A stretch of DNA of 64,000 nucleotides from positions 89,299,667 to 89,363,666 of the forward strand of contig CM022301.1 of NCBI GenBank assembly GCA_011799875.1, written 5' to 3'. A program made the translations under genes and the position numbers. This document shows positions 11,370-20,869 of this stretch, piece after piece; positions within the stretch are counted from its first letter, which is position 1; the number at the start of each line of letters is the position of its first letter. The stretch is from Thinopyrum elongatum. Its lineage: Eukaryota > Streptophyta > Magnoliopsida > Poales > Poaceae. The notes beneath the pieces were generated by a model, which saw nothing but the letters and a program-made list of their open reading frames with translations, was not told where the DNA came from and did no database searches.

Positions 11370-12050
11370 CCCGGGATCAAGGGCTCCAGGCTCTGGCTCG
11401 GCACCTTCAACACCGCCGAGATGACGGCGCTCGCGCACGACGCCGCCGTGCTCGCACTCTCCGGCCACGCTGCCTGCCTCAACTTCGCCGACTCCGCCTG
11501 GCGGATGCTGCCCGTGCTCACGGCCGGCTGCTTCGGCTTCGACAGCGCGCGGGAGATCAAGGCCGCCGTCGTGGCGCAGCAGGTTCTGGTCGCCGTGGCC
11601 GTCGTTGCGCTCCAGCAGAAGCAGGTTCCGGTCGCCGTGGCGCTCCAGCAGCTGCAGGTTCCGGTTGCCGTGGCGCTCCAGCAGCTGCAGGTTCCGGTCG
11701 CCGTGGCTGTCGTGGCGCTCCAGCAGCAGCAGATTCCGGTCGCTGTCGCCGTCGTGGCACTCCAGAAGTAGCAGGTTCCGGTCGCCGCCGCCGTCGTTGC
11801 GCTCCAGCAGAAGCAGGTTCCGGTCGCCGTGGCCGTCGTGGCGCTCCAGCAGCTGCAGGTTGCGGTCGCCATGGCCGTCGTGGCGCTCCAGCAGCAGCAG
11901 ATTATTCGTCTAGTCGCGTGCCTGGCGCCGGAGTTTTACATATCTTCCAGCGACCTGTTAGAGCTCGACGAGGAGCAGTGGTTTGGCGGCATGGTCGCCG
12001 GGTCGTACTACGCGAGCTTGGCGCAGGGGAAGGTTGCGGCAGCGCGCCGG
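11370..12050 (+). pseudogene. Captured CBF/DREB (AP2/ERF) gene fragment
   Basis: One frame reads the second half of an AP2 domain ([20 protein letters not shown], then [15 protein letters not shown]), the following SAREIKAAV region, eight units of a 12-15-residue repeat ([14 protein letters not shown] type, about 11582-11905) and the CBF C-terminal signature SSDLLELDEEQWFGG and SYYASLAQG. CBF proteins are cold- and drought-response activators that bind CRT/DRE elements. Here the first half of AP2 is missing or scrambled, a TAG at 11769-11771 interrupts the repeats, and the frame is lost after SLAQG. No functional activator can be made. The sequence type is that of Triticeae group III CBFs. 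Confidence 0.8.
11584..11905 (+). repeat. Tandem 36-45-bp repeat in the CBF fragment
   Basis: Eight in-register units of GTTCCGGTCGCCGTGGC...CTCCAGCAG differ in length by multiples of three bases. All but one unit junction therefore keep the same reading frame. The minus-strand and other-frame ORFs rich in C, W, R or P over this stretch are shadows. Confidence 0.85.
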
Positions 12051-12847
12051 CGGCGTGCAGGAGCAGCAGGGAGGAGGCGAGAGGGAGCTGCCCGTCTCGG
12101 TGGAGTATATTTACTCCTTCGGTGCGGGTCGGAGTAAATTTTATCCCCTCATGCGTTTTAGGGGATCGGCTAGGTGCGGCATAAGGGAGTAAAATCCAAT
12201 TTATCCTCCACTAACGCCGGATAGGGGACCGGTTAGAAATGCCCTTAGCGGTGAAACATGCAATGACTGAGGATATATGAAAAGGAAAAGATTAAGTTGT
12301 TTTATCTGCACCGTCTTGACCTGAAATCAAAGCTTAGCAGTAACATGCAATTTGAGAGAGCAGGAGCTTTGTCTTGGTTATACTGGCCGAAATTGGTTAA
12401 CACATCAGTACTAGTGGTTTTGTTGGCATGATAGATGTCTCAAATCTTGTTTATGATTGGGAATGTAGTGGTACTGTTACGCTGTGTTGTTGGTTTTAAC
12501 AGTCAGACCTAAAATATTACTACCTCTGTAACTGAATATAAGACGTTTTTTGCAGTTCAATTTGAAATGACTGTTTCTCCTTTTGCATGTTAGCTGATTG
12601 ATCTTCAGGTTCCACCTTTCGTGTTATGCCATGATAAATGTACAACTAACTGATGAGTTGAGTTGGATGATTCATGTTTGTATGTTTTATGTCAAATTCA
12701 TGTTTGTATGTTCCTAATTCAATTCATGTGTGTAGTATATGTCATATGACAGTAGTGCATAAAGTCAGATTTCACCCAAGTGCTAATATCTAAACCGACC
12801 CTTTGCTATGATTCTCTCCAGGAACAGGAGGGAGGTGTCTTGTGGTG

Positions 12848-15800
12848 ATGGCCAATAGCAAGTATGAGTATGTGAAGAGGGAGTTTGAGTTCCACCGCCA
12901 CCTCCCGGCCTCCAACTGGATCGTCGTCCGCATCGATGGCTGCCATTTCCACCGGTATAATTCATCTCTTCCTCCTAAATGGGTAATACGGAAATACTTA
13001 ATTTTTCCACAGCCATGTTGAGTGATTGCTTTGTAATATCGGATAGTCTCTAACCGTTAACATTCTGCTCACTTCCTAGCTATACACTGACATGGTTACT
13101 AGTGGTTAAGCAACTGCATCAACCATCCTAGCTATTAGGCTACCTTGTGTACCAGTGTCTTTTTGTGAGGATTAACAACATGCAAAGAAAGTTTCATTAT
13201 GCAAATATGGGGATAACTTGTTGCTCCAAATTACAAATCATTAAGTTTGGATTGGTGGTCGTTCATCCACCATAACACCAGAACCGTCGGATCTAAAGCG
13301 GTTTGTTGGATTGCAAGTGCGCGAATAGGCTATCGCAGCGTACATACACGTCGTCAGGCTTGGCCCGTCGCATTGTGGAGGGGCACTCTGCCGTGCTACA
13401 TCCTCCATTTTTTCCTTGGTCGGCGCCTCACCATGGGGGCGCATGAGCTTCCTGTGTGGCGCTGACCATGGTAGTTACTCCCTGTAGGGAACCGCACGGG
13501 AGACAGAAATTGAAGGTTCCTTATCCTTCGCGGTTTTGCAGTTTAGCTCATATCACGAACGATATAAATTTATCTGTTGTCCCGTTGCAACACACGTGTA
13601 TTTAGCTATAGTTTATATTTGTTCTTTCCAGTGTCCACTAATTTCATTTTTATTTTTGTTAGATTCTCGGAGTTGCATGCCTTTGAGAAACCAAATGATG
13701 AGAGAGCCTTACGATTGATGAACGCATGTGCCACTTCTATGCTCGAGAAATTCCCTGACATAGTGTTTGCTTATAGTGTTAGCGATGAGTACAGGTATAA
13801 CATCTTCTTATCAAAGTTAAATTATGAAATTGTTAGCAGATTTGTCATAAAAAAGAGTATATGTAAATGGTTTTGAATTGCACGGGCTCCATTCTTTCTT
13901 TTTGAGAGCATTTTGTTCATTCTTTGGATAATAATCTCTGCTTCTTATATTTCTGTTTGCCTTGCAGTTTTGTTTTCAGAGAGAAAACCGAATTCTATAA
14001 AAGGCGGGAAAGGCATGTTATTTATCTGTTCACTTCTTTACTTGGTATTTTAGGATATTGCCATACTCAAATCTATTTAAACAATTTAATTATAAAATCT
14101 CATCATGTTATTGACCTCTCTACCAATATATGCAGCAAAATTATCTCTTTATGTGTTTCTTTCTTCACATCTGTGTACGTGATGAAGTGGAAAGATTTCT
14201 TTCCTAATAATGATTTGAAGGAGCCTCCATATTTTGATGGGCGAGTTGTATGCTATCCAAATATAAATACTATTCGTGATTATTTGGCATGGAGACAAGT
14301 GGACTGTAAGCTTCTTGAACCAAAATCGACTTTTTTGTAATATAATAATAGGATACTTATATAGTGCAATTATGTGGGTTGATGTCCTTGACAATAAAAT
14401 CATGTTATGTATGTTATTTACCCTTTAAAAAAAATATACATCTTCAGCAACATTAACTAAATATAATAAATATAGTTTTTTATGCGTCACGTCAATGAGA
14501 TTTCTGTGTCCGGTTGCTTGGTTACTTACTTTTCTATTTGATTTAATGGATGAAGATTAACATATTTAATTTTGTGTTTTTTTCAGGTCATATAAACAAT
14601 CAGTACAATACATGCTTCTGGGCGTTGGTGAAGTCTGGAAAAACTGAAAAAGAGGCACATCAAGCATTGAAGGTCATCTAAATTATCTAGGGCTATACTT
14701 GTCTTTTGTAGCATTGGTATGAATCATTTTTCTTTCATGAACCGTTTATTTTCTTTTAGGGAACATTTTCTAAGGACAAGAACAAGTTGCTTTTGCAACA
14801 GTTTCAAGTCAACTATAATGATGAACCGGCTATGTTTCGGAAGGGATCCAGTGTTTATCGAGATAAGGTAATGCTATCAAGCATTCATAAGTTCATCATT
14901 ATTTATGTCCCTGCTCAGTCTCAGTGAGGTATTTAGTATTTACATATTTTTCTCACACAATTATTGTTTGTATGAAGTATACCAGTGACCATGAAAGGTT
15001 ATGCGCATTTCATTTTGTGGACATATTTTTCTCAACATTTAGTTAAGTTCAACTAACCCAGTTAGGTTCACTTTGCATACTGAAAAAATTATACATATTA
15101 CTGTAGGTCAAAACGGACGACTGTGGGAATCCCGTAAAAAGAACCCGTGAGGCAATTACAGTGTCAAATTTTGATCTCATAGGTCCTGAGTTTTGGGAAA
15201 ACCATCAATACATTCTTGGAGAAGGTTAGTTGAATCATTCTAGTTTTAGGTATGCTTCCAGTCCAACTCTTATCAACTTTGGATATATACAGCATCAGAG
15301 TACCTGTGTCTTGGGGGGAAAGAAAAATATGGATATGAGTATGTGAAGAAGTTCGACAACATCCATAGGCTTCCGTATTCTAATTGGACCATTGTTCGTA
15401 TTAGCGCCTGCCAATTTGATCAGTGAGGACTTCTATAGTCTCCTATTTGTTTAAACACATGCGACAATACCATTTAGATAATTATATCGTCTTAACAACA
15501 TGGAGAATTATTTTTTCCCCCAGATTCTCACTGATCCATTCATTTGACAAACCAAATGATGAGACTGCTTTAAGATTGATGAATGCTTGTGCTTCACTGA
15601 TGATGGAGCAATTTCCTGATATTATCTTTGGCTATGGTTTTGACAATGAGTACAGGTATGGTCTACCCCATGAGAATAGCTGTGTTTGCACGGAGAAGAC
15701 TACAAAAAAGACAGATAAAAACAAAATATGTGTTTCCGCATGGCACAATTTTGCCTCTTTTCATCAATAATAGTAATTTGAATTGAATATATTGGCAATA

Positions 15801-18800
15801 TAAGGGATCATGTTGAAGTTGTAAGTGAAGCGGCCAGCGAAGCTTAAATGTGGCAAGCTTCAGTTTATACAGGCTGTCTTATGTTTGTTACAAATGATTA
15901 TTTTTAATGATTTGTGATTGTTGCAGCTTTGTGTTCCAGGAGAAGACTGAATTGTACCAGAGAGATGAGAGGTAGTTACTTGTTTTATGAATTCTATAGT
16001 ACATGCTGGTCAAGCCTTTGATAAAATATGTGATAGGAGCTGGGATCCTACCAGGCCTAGCCCTCAGGTTGTAGGGGTGGAAGGGAGGATGGCGAGGTGT
16101 TGGGCGCGAGCGGCGGCGCGTCAGCGCCGTGGTCGCGCGGCCGAGGAGGAGAGGACGCAGGGGGCGGCTAGGGTTTAGGGTTCCGGCTCCTGAAGGGAGC
16201 CGGGCAATAGTTATGACTTATTGCTTCATTCCAAAACGAGTCCTTACAAGTGTTTATATAATCCTCCTATGCGCTAATAAAAATAACGATAAATTGGGCC
16301 AAGCCCCTAACTGGCCGCGCCATTGGGCCTCCTCCGGCTATAATGAACGCCGGTCATAACATCTCTCCCCGCCTGCGCAAACAGCTCGTCCTCGAGCTGG
16401 AAGTCTGGAAAGTGCTGGCGGAACTCCTCGAGCTGCTCCCAAGGGGCGTCCTCCTCCGGAAGGCCTTGCCACTGGATCAACAAATGCCAAACACCGCGGC
16501 TCCGCTGGGCCTTCAACACCTTCTCTGGACCCGGAAGGAGACGTCCATCGGAGGTTGGAGGGAGAGCCGGCGTGGCCGCCGGCGGATCGCCGCGGAAAGG
16601 CTTCAACAAGCCCACATGGAAGACATCGTGGATGCGGGCGCTAGGTGGAAGCTGAAGTCGGTAGGCGACGTTGTCGACGCGTTCCAACACCGGAAACGGT
16701 CCTGCGTAGAGGTCCAGTGACTGTGTGGTGCGGTGAAGGAGCCGTAGCCACACCCAGTCACCCACCGCAAACACCGCCTCGCGGTTGTGGGCGTCGTAGT
16801 ATTTCTTGGACAGCTGCTGGGCCTGGAGAAGACGCTGGCGCACCTCGGCAAGGATCTCATCCCTGCTGCGGAGAAGGTCGCCTGCCGCCTTCGTCCGGGC
16901 CGTCCCGGGGTGAAACGGCAGGATGGGTGGTGGAGGGCGGCCGTAGACCACCTTGAAGGGTGTGGCACGCAGGTGGATGCGGTGGTCGTAGGGCCGGACT
17001 GGCGAAAGGCCCTGTGGCTCGTCGAAGAGGTCGCTGTGCTGCTGCAACAGGCTAGCCAGCAGAGGATGCGCGGCGTCGACGGCGGCTGCCTTCAGCTGGG
17101 GCTGGGACACCGCCGGGGCGGCGCCCCCCACGCCCTCCCAACGGACGCGGCGACCCAGGCGCCAGAAGATCATCGTCATGGCGTCGAAGTCCCAGAGGAT
17201 GGGACCCAGGGTCCGCAAAAAGTCGACGCCGAGGATGAAGTCGAAGCAGCCCAAGTCAATGCCGACGCAGGTGATGGTGAAATGCTCGTCGCCGATGAGG
17301 ATGGGGACATGCCGAGCAATACCCTGGCAGTGTAGACGGTCACCGTTGGCCACGGTAACTCGTAGCTGCTCCCCGCCAGTCGGTTGCAGCGCCAGGCGGC
17401 GCATGTGGCCCTGGGCAGGAAGTTGTGGGTGGAGCCCGTATCCAGCAGGGCGAGGAACCGCTCCCCGTTGATCGTCACCGGCAGCAGCATAGTCTTCTCC
17501 GTCCGTATGCCCATGAGGGCATGGAGGGAGACCACGAGGGCGTTCGCCTGTGCGGCCCCCGGGGGAACCTCGTCGGCCAATGGGACGGCCGGTTCGCCGA
17601 GCCCGGCGACGGCGGCGTCCTCGATGTAGTCTGCGGCCTCCAAGTAGAAAAGGCGCGGGCACACGTGACCCGGGACGTAGGGCTCGTCGCAGTTGTAGCA
17701 CAGCCCCTGGCGACGGCGCTCGAGCTGCTCGGCCGGGGTGAGCCGACGGAAGGGGCGCGTAGCGGCCGGTGCGTTGGGCGCCGCGGGGGCCTGGGCCGGA
17801 CGCCCCGGCGCTGGTGCTGTCGGTGTCGGCCGGGGGGGGTGTTGTGGGCGTCGTTAACGCCCCGGGACGGTGACGCCTGCTGCATGGCCACCGCGCGGCG
17901 CTCGAAGGCACGGGCATAGCACATGGCCGTCTGGAGGTCCTGTGGTCCGCGCATCTCCACGTCCACGCGGATATGATCCGGCAGACCCCCAACGAAGAGC
18001 TCGGCCCGCTGGCGAGCCGTGACGCCGGGCGCGTGGCAAGCCAGGGCCTGGAAGCGGTCGGCGAAGTCTTGCACCGTGGAGGTGAAAGGTAGGCGCCCAA
18101 GCTCCGCCAGCCGGCTCCCGCGTATCGGCGGCCCGAAGCGTAAGAGACATAGCTCGCGGAAGCGCTCCCATGGGGGCATGCCGCCCTCGTCCTGCTCGAG
18201 GGCGTAGTACCACGTCTGTGCTGCGCCCCGGAGGTGATAGGAGGCGATCCAGGTGTGGTCGGACGCGAGCGTGCGTTGCCCCCTGAAAAACTGGTCGCAC
18301 TGATTGAGCCAATTCAGGGGGTCCACGGTGCCGTTGTAGGTGCCGTTGTAGGTGGCGAACTCGAGCTTGGAGAAGCGCGGCGGCGTCTGGCCATGGACGA
18401 CGGAGGGGTATGCCTCGTCGGCACGGAGCAGCGAGGACGACGGAGCCGGGTAGGTGGGCATCAGAGGGCCACCCTGGAACAGGGGCCCGTCGACGCCGGC
18501 GTAGGGGTCGGCGGAGCTCGAGGGCCCGCCGAACTGTATGGCCGAGGGCGGCACCGGCGGGGGCAACATGTGCGGCTGGCCTGAGGCCGTCGTGTAGACC
18601 GGCTCGATGGACCCGACGAGCCAGGCCGGTAGCGGTGATGGCGATGGGGGGAACCAGACCTGGTGGATGGGCACCCCCTAGGCCGTCGTGGGGGCGCCCT
18701 GGGTCGAGGTTGCCGGCGGCGGCGGCAGCAGCTGCTGTTGCTGCAGCGCCACGGTGGGAGCGACGGAGGGCTGGTGCTGCTGCTGCATGGTGGAGGCGCC

Positions 18801-20682
18801 GGGGTACGCCGCGGGTGGCGGCTGCCACGGCAGCGGCTGCATGGCGGGGGCGACGGGTGTCGCCGAGGGTGGCGGCTGCTGCTGCGGCGGGGCGGTGGCG
18901 AAGGGCACTGGTGGCTGCGGCCCATAGGGACTCGCGAGGAACGTGCGGATGCTCGCGACTGCCTGGGTGAGATCCCGGAGGGCAGCCGTCATCTCCTCCG
19001 GGGTGAAGACGACGGGGGTGGCGATCGGCGGCGTCCAGGCGGCGGAGGACATCGGGCCCGACAAGGACGGCGCGCCAGCCGCGGAGGGCGCCGGCGGCGT
19101 GGTGGTGGTCGGCGGCGGAAGGATAGTGGTGGGAAGAGGTGTAGACATGACCGATCCCGAGACAACTGATACCAGATTGATAGGAGCTGGGATCCTACCA
19201 GGCCTAGCCCTCAGGTTGTAGGGGTGGAAGGGAGGATGGCGAGGTGTTGGGCGCGAGCGTCGGCGCGTCGGCGCCGTGGTCGCGCGGCCGAGGAGGAGAG
19301 GACGCAGGGGGCGGCTAGGGTTTTGGGTTCCGGCTCTTGAAGGGAGCCGGGCAATAGTTATGACTTATTGCTTCATTCCAAAACGAGTCCTTACAAGTGT
19401 TTATATAATCCTCCTATGCGCTAATAAAAATAACGATAAGTTGGGCCAAGCCCCTAACTGGCCGCGCCATTGGGCCTCCTCCGGCTATAATGAACGCCGG
19501 TCATAACAATATGCAACTTGTTTTGCAGATTAATCATTTCTTCATGTTTATCATGTTTCACTTCCTTTTACATGATAAAGTGGAAAGAATATTTCCCCAG
19601 TAAAGAACTAGTGCAGCCACCACACTTCCAAGTAGAAGTTTCCTGTTACCCAGAACCAAGGATCGTTTGTGATTATTTGTCCCGGAGGCAATCAGAATGT
19701 GAGTTATTCCTCCCTCCTAAAGACCATATCTTTAACTAATTGGAAATATTTATGAATTTGTCGATGGTATTACAGTACGTTATATCTGAATTCATCTGCA
19801 GCAGTATGAATGCATTAATTTGGTGCTTATATACCTCTATGTTGTGTTATCATTCCATGTATCTTGTTTCTTGAAGATATCCTGGTGCAAGGGGTTTGAC
19901 TCTTGTCATAGTTAGAACAAATCATGAGAAGAAAATGAGCTGACTCATTCTACATGCTAATTCACAGGTCACAACAGAAATCAATACACTACATGCTTTT
20001 GGATGTTGGTGAAATCTGGAGAAGGCGAAAACAAAGCTAAGGAGATACTGAAGGTCTTCTTTCTTTCATCATTTAGGAGTAGTTTTTTTTACTTATTCTA
20101 ATTAATTCTTTAGTAACTCTCTAGTATTATTCTGTGAAGGACACATTACCAAAGGACAAGAACGAGTTACTTTTTCAGCGATTTCAAATGAACTACAACA
20201 ATGAACCGGCTATGTTTCGAAAGGGTTCATGTGCTTACCGTCAACAGGTATGTTGTCCGAACTATTTTGAACAATAATGTTGTTTGTGCTTGCCAGAAAG
20301 TGACAATTTAGATGCTTACAATTTAAAATTCCCGAAAGGATCAAAGTAACTTTACAGTAACTATATAACTGAAAATATGCTCTCGCATTCGCTCCTCAAT
20401 TCCATGTTGTCCGCAGAATAAGTGCATCTGAGAGCAGATGTCTTTATTTTTTATTTTTGCATTGGAGTAGAAGATGATTCTCACGGTGTTAACAACTTAG
20501 AGTGCAAATGGGTGCAGGTGGAAGCCAGTGAAGATGAGCGGTGGGATGTGGCGGTGGCCCACGTAGACATGGGGCCACACTTTTGGGCAAAGCCTTTCTT
20601 ATGTTTTCGACAGAAGATGATCCTTATGTATTCTAGTAGGTTGATTTGCTTAGTGTGTGCCAGATTATCCTCGTTTCTCTGA
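12848..20682 (+). CDS. THG1: tRNA-His guanylyltransferase, tandem two-domain, 14 coding exons
   Basis: Thg1 adds the essential G(-1) to tRNA-His by 3'-5' polymerisation. Domain 1 exons: 12848-12954, 13663-13794, 13968-14012, 14136-14305, 14587-14672, 14760-14867 and 15107-15224. Domain 2 exons: 15293-15422, 15524-15655, 15927-15971, 19529-19698, 19968-20053, 20140-20247 and a last exon near 20468-20682. Domain 1 starts MANSKYEYVKREFEFHRHLP and keeps the metal-binding sites (VVRIDGCHFHRF, SVSDEYSFVF) and FDGRVVCYP. Domain 2 has RISACQFDQF and GFDNEYSFVF at those places, so the catalytic Asp residues are changed. Matching exons of the two halves have equal sizes (132, 45, 170, 86, 108), a record of internal duplication. 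Intron 10 carries a 3.5-kb retroelement. The last junction is doubtful: canonical CAG|GTATGT leads straight to TAG, whereas a donor 4 bp downstream keeps the frame (551 aa). Confidence 0.9.
16031..16361 (-). repeat. 3' LTR of the chromovirus
   Basis: This 331-bp LTR, read on the minus strand, begins TGTTATGACC and ends GCTCCTATCA. It is identical in length to the partner at 19178-19508, with about five base differences seen by eye (for example at the GCGGCGGCGCG, GGGTTTAGGG, GGCTCCTG and GATAAATTGG sites). Confidence 0.93.
16307..17370 (-). pseudogene. Chromovirus pol remnant: protease end, RT stub, chromodomain
   Basis: Minus-strand frame. It starts within the protease region (ITCVGIDLGCFDFILGVDFL, WDFDAMTMIF), continues to the RT leader (LFDEPQGLSPVRPYDHRIHL) and then jumps directly to TPFKVVYGRPPP, which belongs after the integrase core. 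The jump, near 16965, marks a deletion of RT, RNase H and most of integrase. The rest is intact: the GPF/Y-like segment (YAGPFPVLERVDNVAYRL) and a chromodomain (VWHLLIQWQGLPEEDAPWEQ), which in chromoviruses guides integration to marked chromatin. The frame runs 18 codons into the 3' LTR before its stop at 16307. No enzyme can be made from this copy. Confidence 0.85.
17176..17720 (-). pseudogene. Chromovirus zinc knuckle and aspartic protease region
   Basis: A minus-strand frame, shifted relative to gag and to the rest of pol. At about 17700-17660 a nucleocapsid knuckle reads CYNCDEPYVPGHVC, and at about 17450 the retropepsin site reads ALLDTGSTHNF. The frame leaves the protein sense at about 17370, where the neighbouring frame carries on. 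Two frame changes (this one and one at the 8-G run near 17835) show decay. Confidence 0.8.
17850..19148 (-). pseudogene. Chromovirus gag, one TAG and a frameshift
   Basis: A minus-strand frame from ATG 19148. The N-terminal part is Pro-, Ala- and Gln-rich with TPEEMTAALRDLTQAVASIR. After a TAG at 18678-18680 the same frame continues into the capsid-like core (PPRFSKLEFATYNGT, WLNQCDQFFRGQRT, AWTWYYALEQ-like segment) and ends near the G run at 17835-17843. Gag would form the particle shell. The overlapping GC-rich frames on both strands are shadows. Confidence 0.8.
19178..19508 (-). repeat. 5' LTR of the chromovirus
   Basis: The 331-bp partner of the LTR at 16031-16361, followed on the minus strand by the primer-binding site. 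About five mismatches in 331 bp (1.5 percent) indicate a recent insertion. With the commonly used grass LTR rate of 1.3e-8 per site per year this is roughly 0.6 million years, an estimate by eye only. Confidence 0.93.
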
Positions 20683-20708
20683 TGCATATATGGTTGCATT
20701 CTTTGTAA

Positions 20709-20866
20709 GGCCCCGCTTGGAATGGGTGTAAATCACTACACCTGTATTTATTTTACAGATGTAAATTACCGGTCACAGCTTGTTTTTTCCGCTTGGAAAC
20801 GAAACGACCGGTCCAGGCGTGTATTGTAAACCAGCCGAATATGACCGGAAACGGGAAAGCGGGGCC
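20709..20866. mobile_element. Tourist-like MITE, 158 bp
   Basis: The ends are GGCCCCGCTT and inverted AAGCGGGGCC, with the 3-bp duplication TAA at 20706-20708 and 20867-20869. Internal sequence is partly palindromic (ACCGGTCACAG and GACCGG words). The size, termini and TAA site fit a Tourist (PIF/Harbinger) MITE. It sits just after the THG1 stop. Confidence 0.75.
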
Positions 20867-20869
20867 TAA

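Larger units (their letters stand above)
11038..12244. mobile_element. Non-autonomous PIF/Harbinger-type element carrying CBF sequence
   Basis: The element is bounded by GGGCATTTCTAACTGATC on the left and the inverted GGGCATTTCTAACCGGTC on the right (16 of 18 match), with a TTA duplication at 11035-11037 and 12245-12247. TTA target sites and GGGC-type termini fit PIF/Harbinger. At 1207 bp it is too small for a transposase. Instead its interior holds a CBF/DREB-like coding fragment (separate entry). It lies in the inferred first intron of THG1. This is a Pack-type (gene-capturing) TIR element. Confidence 0.8.
10500..12847 (+). other. THG1 5' UTR and first intron (inferred)
   Basis: A GC-rich block at 10530-10735, ending near ATAGGCAG|GTAGCC, looks like a non-coding first exon with a splice donor. 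A matching acceptor TTCTCTCCAG lies at 12812-12821, so UTR exon 2 would run 12822-12847 up to the ATG. The intron between them contains the 1.2-kb Harbinger-type element. The transcription start cannot be placed from sequence. Confidence 0.5.
16031..19508 (-). mobile_element. Deleted chromovirus (Ty3/gypsy) in THG1 intron 10
   Basis: A complete but non-autonomous LTR retrotransposon of 3478 bp. Both LTRs are 331 bp, the 5-bp duplication ATATG flanks them (16026-16030 and 19509-19513), and the element lies on the minus strand. On that strand the 5' LTR is followed by the primer site TGGTATCAG (about 19167-19175, initiator-Met type), and a polypurine run GGCGGGGAGAGA precedes the 3' LTR. The interior keeps gag, protease and the C-terminal part of pol with a chromodomain, but reverse transcriptase, RNase H and the integrase core are deleted. 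Short LTRs and the chromodomain suggest a Reina-like chromovirus. It enlarges an intron that would otherwise be 74 bp. Confidence 0.93.

Noticed and set aside
11285..12184. A 299-codon Ala/Gly/Arg-rich open frame
   Set aside because: It is an alternative frame over the GC-rich CBF repeats; the CBF-like frame carries the recognisable protein.
13924..14340. A single 138-codon exon in THG1 instead of two exons
   Set aside because: The open reading through 14013-14135 is real, but the conserved protein and the exon sizes of the second domain require splicing there; retention is reported as a possibility only.
16129..16359. A 76-codon plus-strand ORF that occurs again at 19276-19506
   Set aside because: It lies in the two LTRs of the chromovirus, so the repetition is just the LTR pair and not a gene family.
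18410..19169. Several long plus-strand and alternative-frame ORFs over the chromovirus gag
   Set aside because: High GC content removes stops in all frames; only the minus-strand gag frame has a conserved-type sequence.
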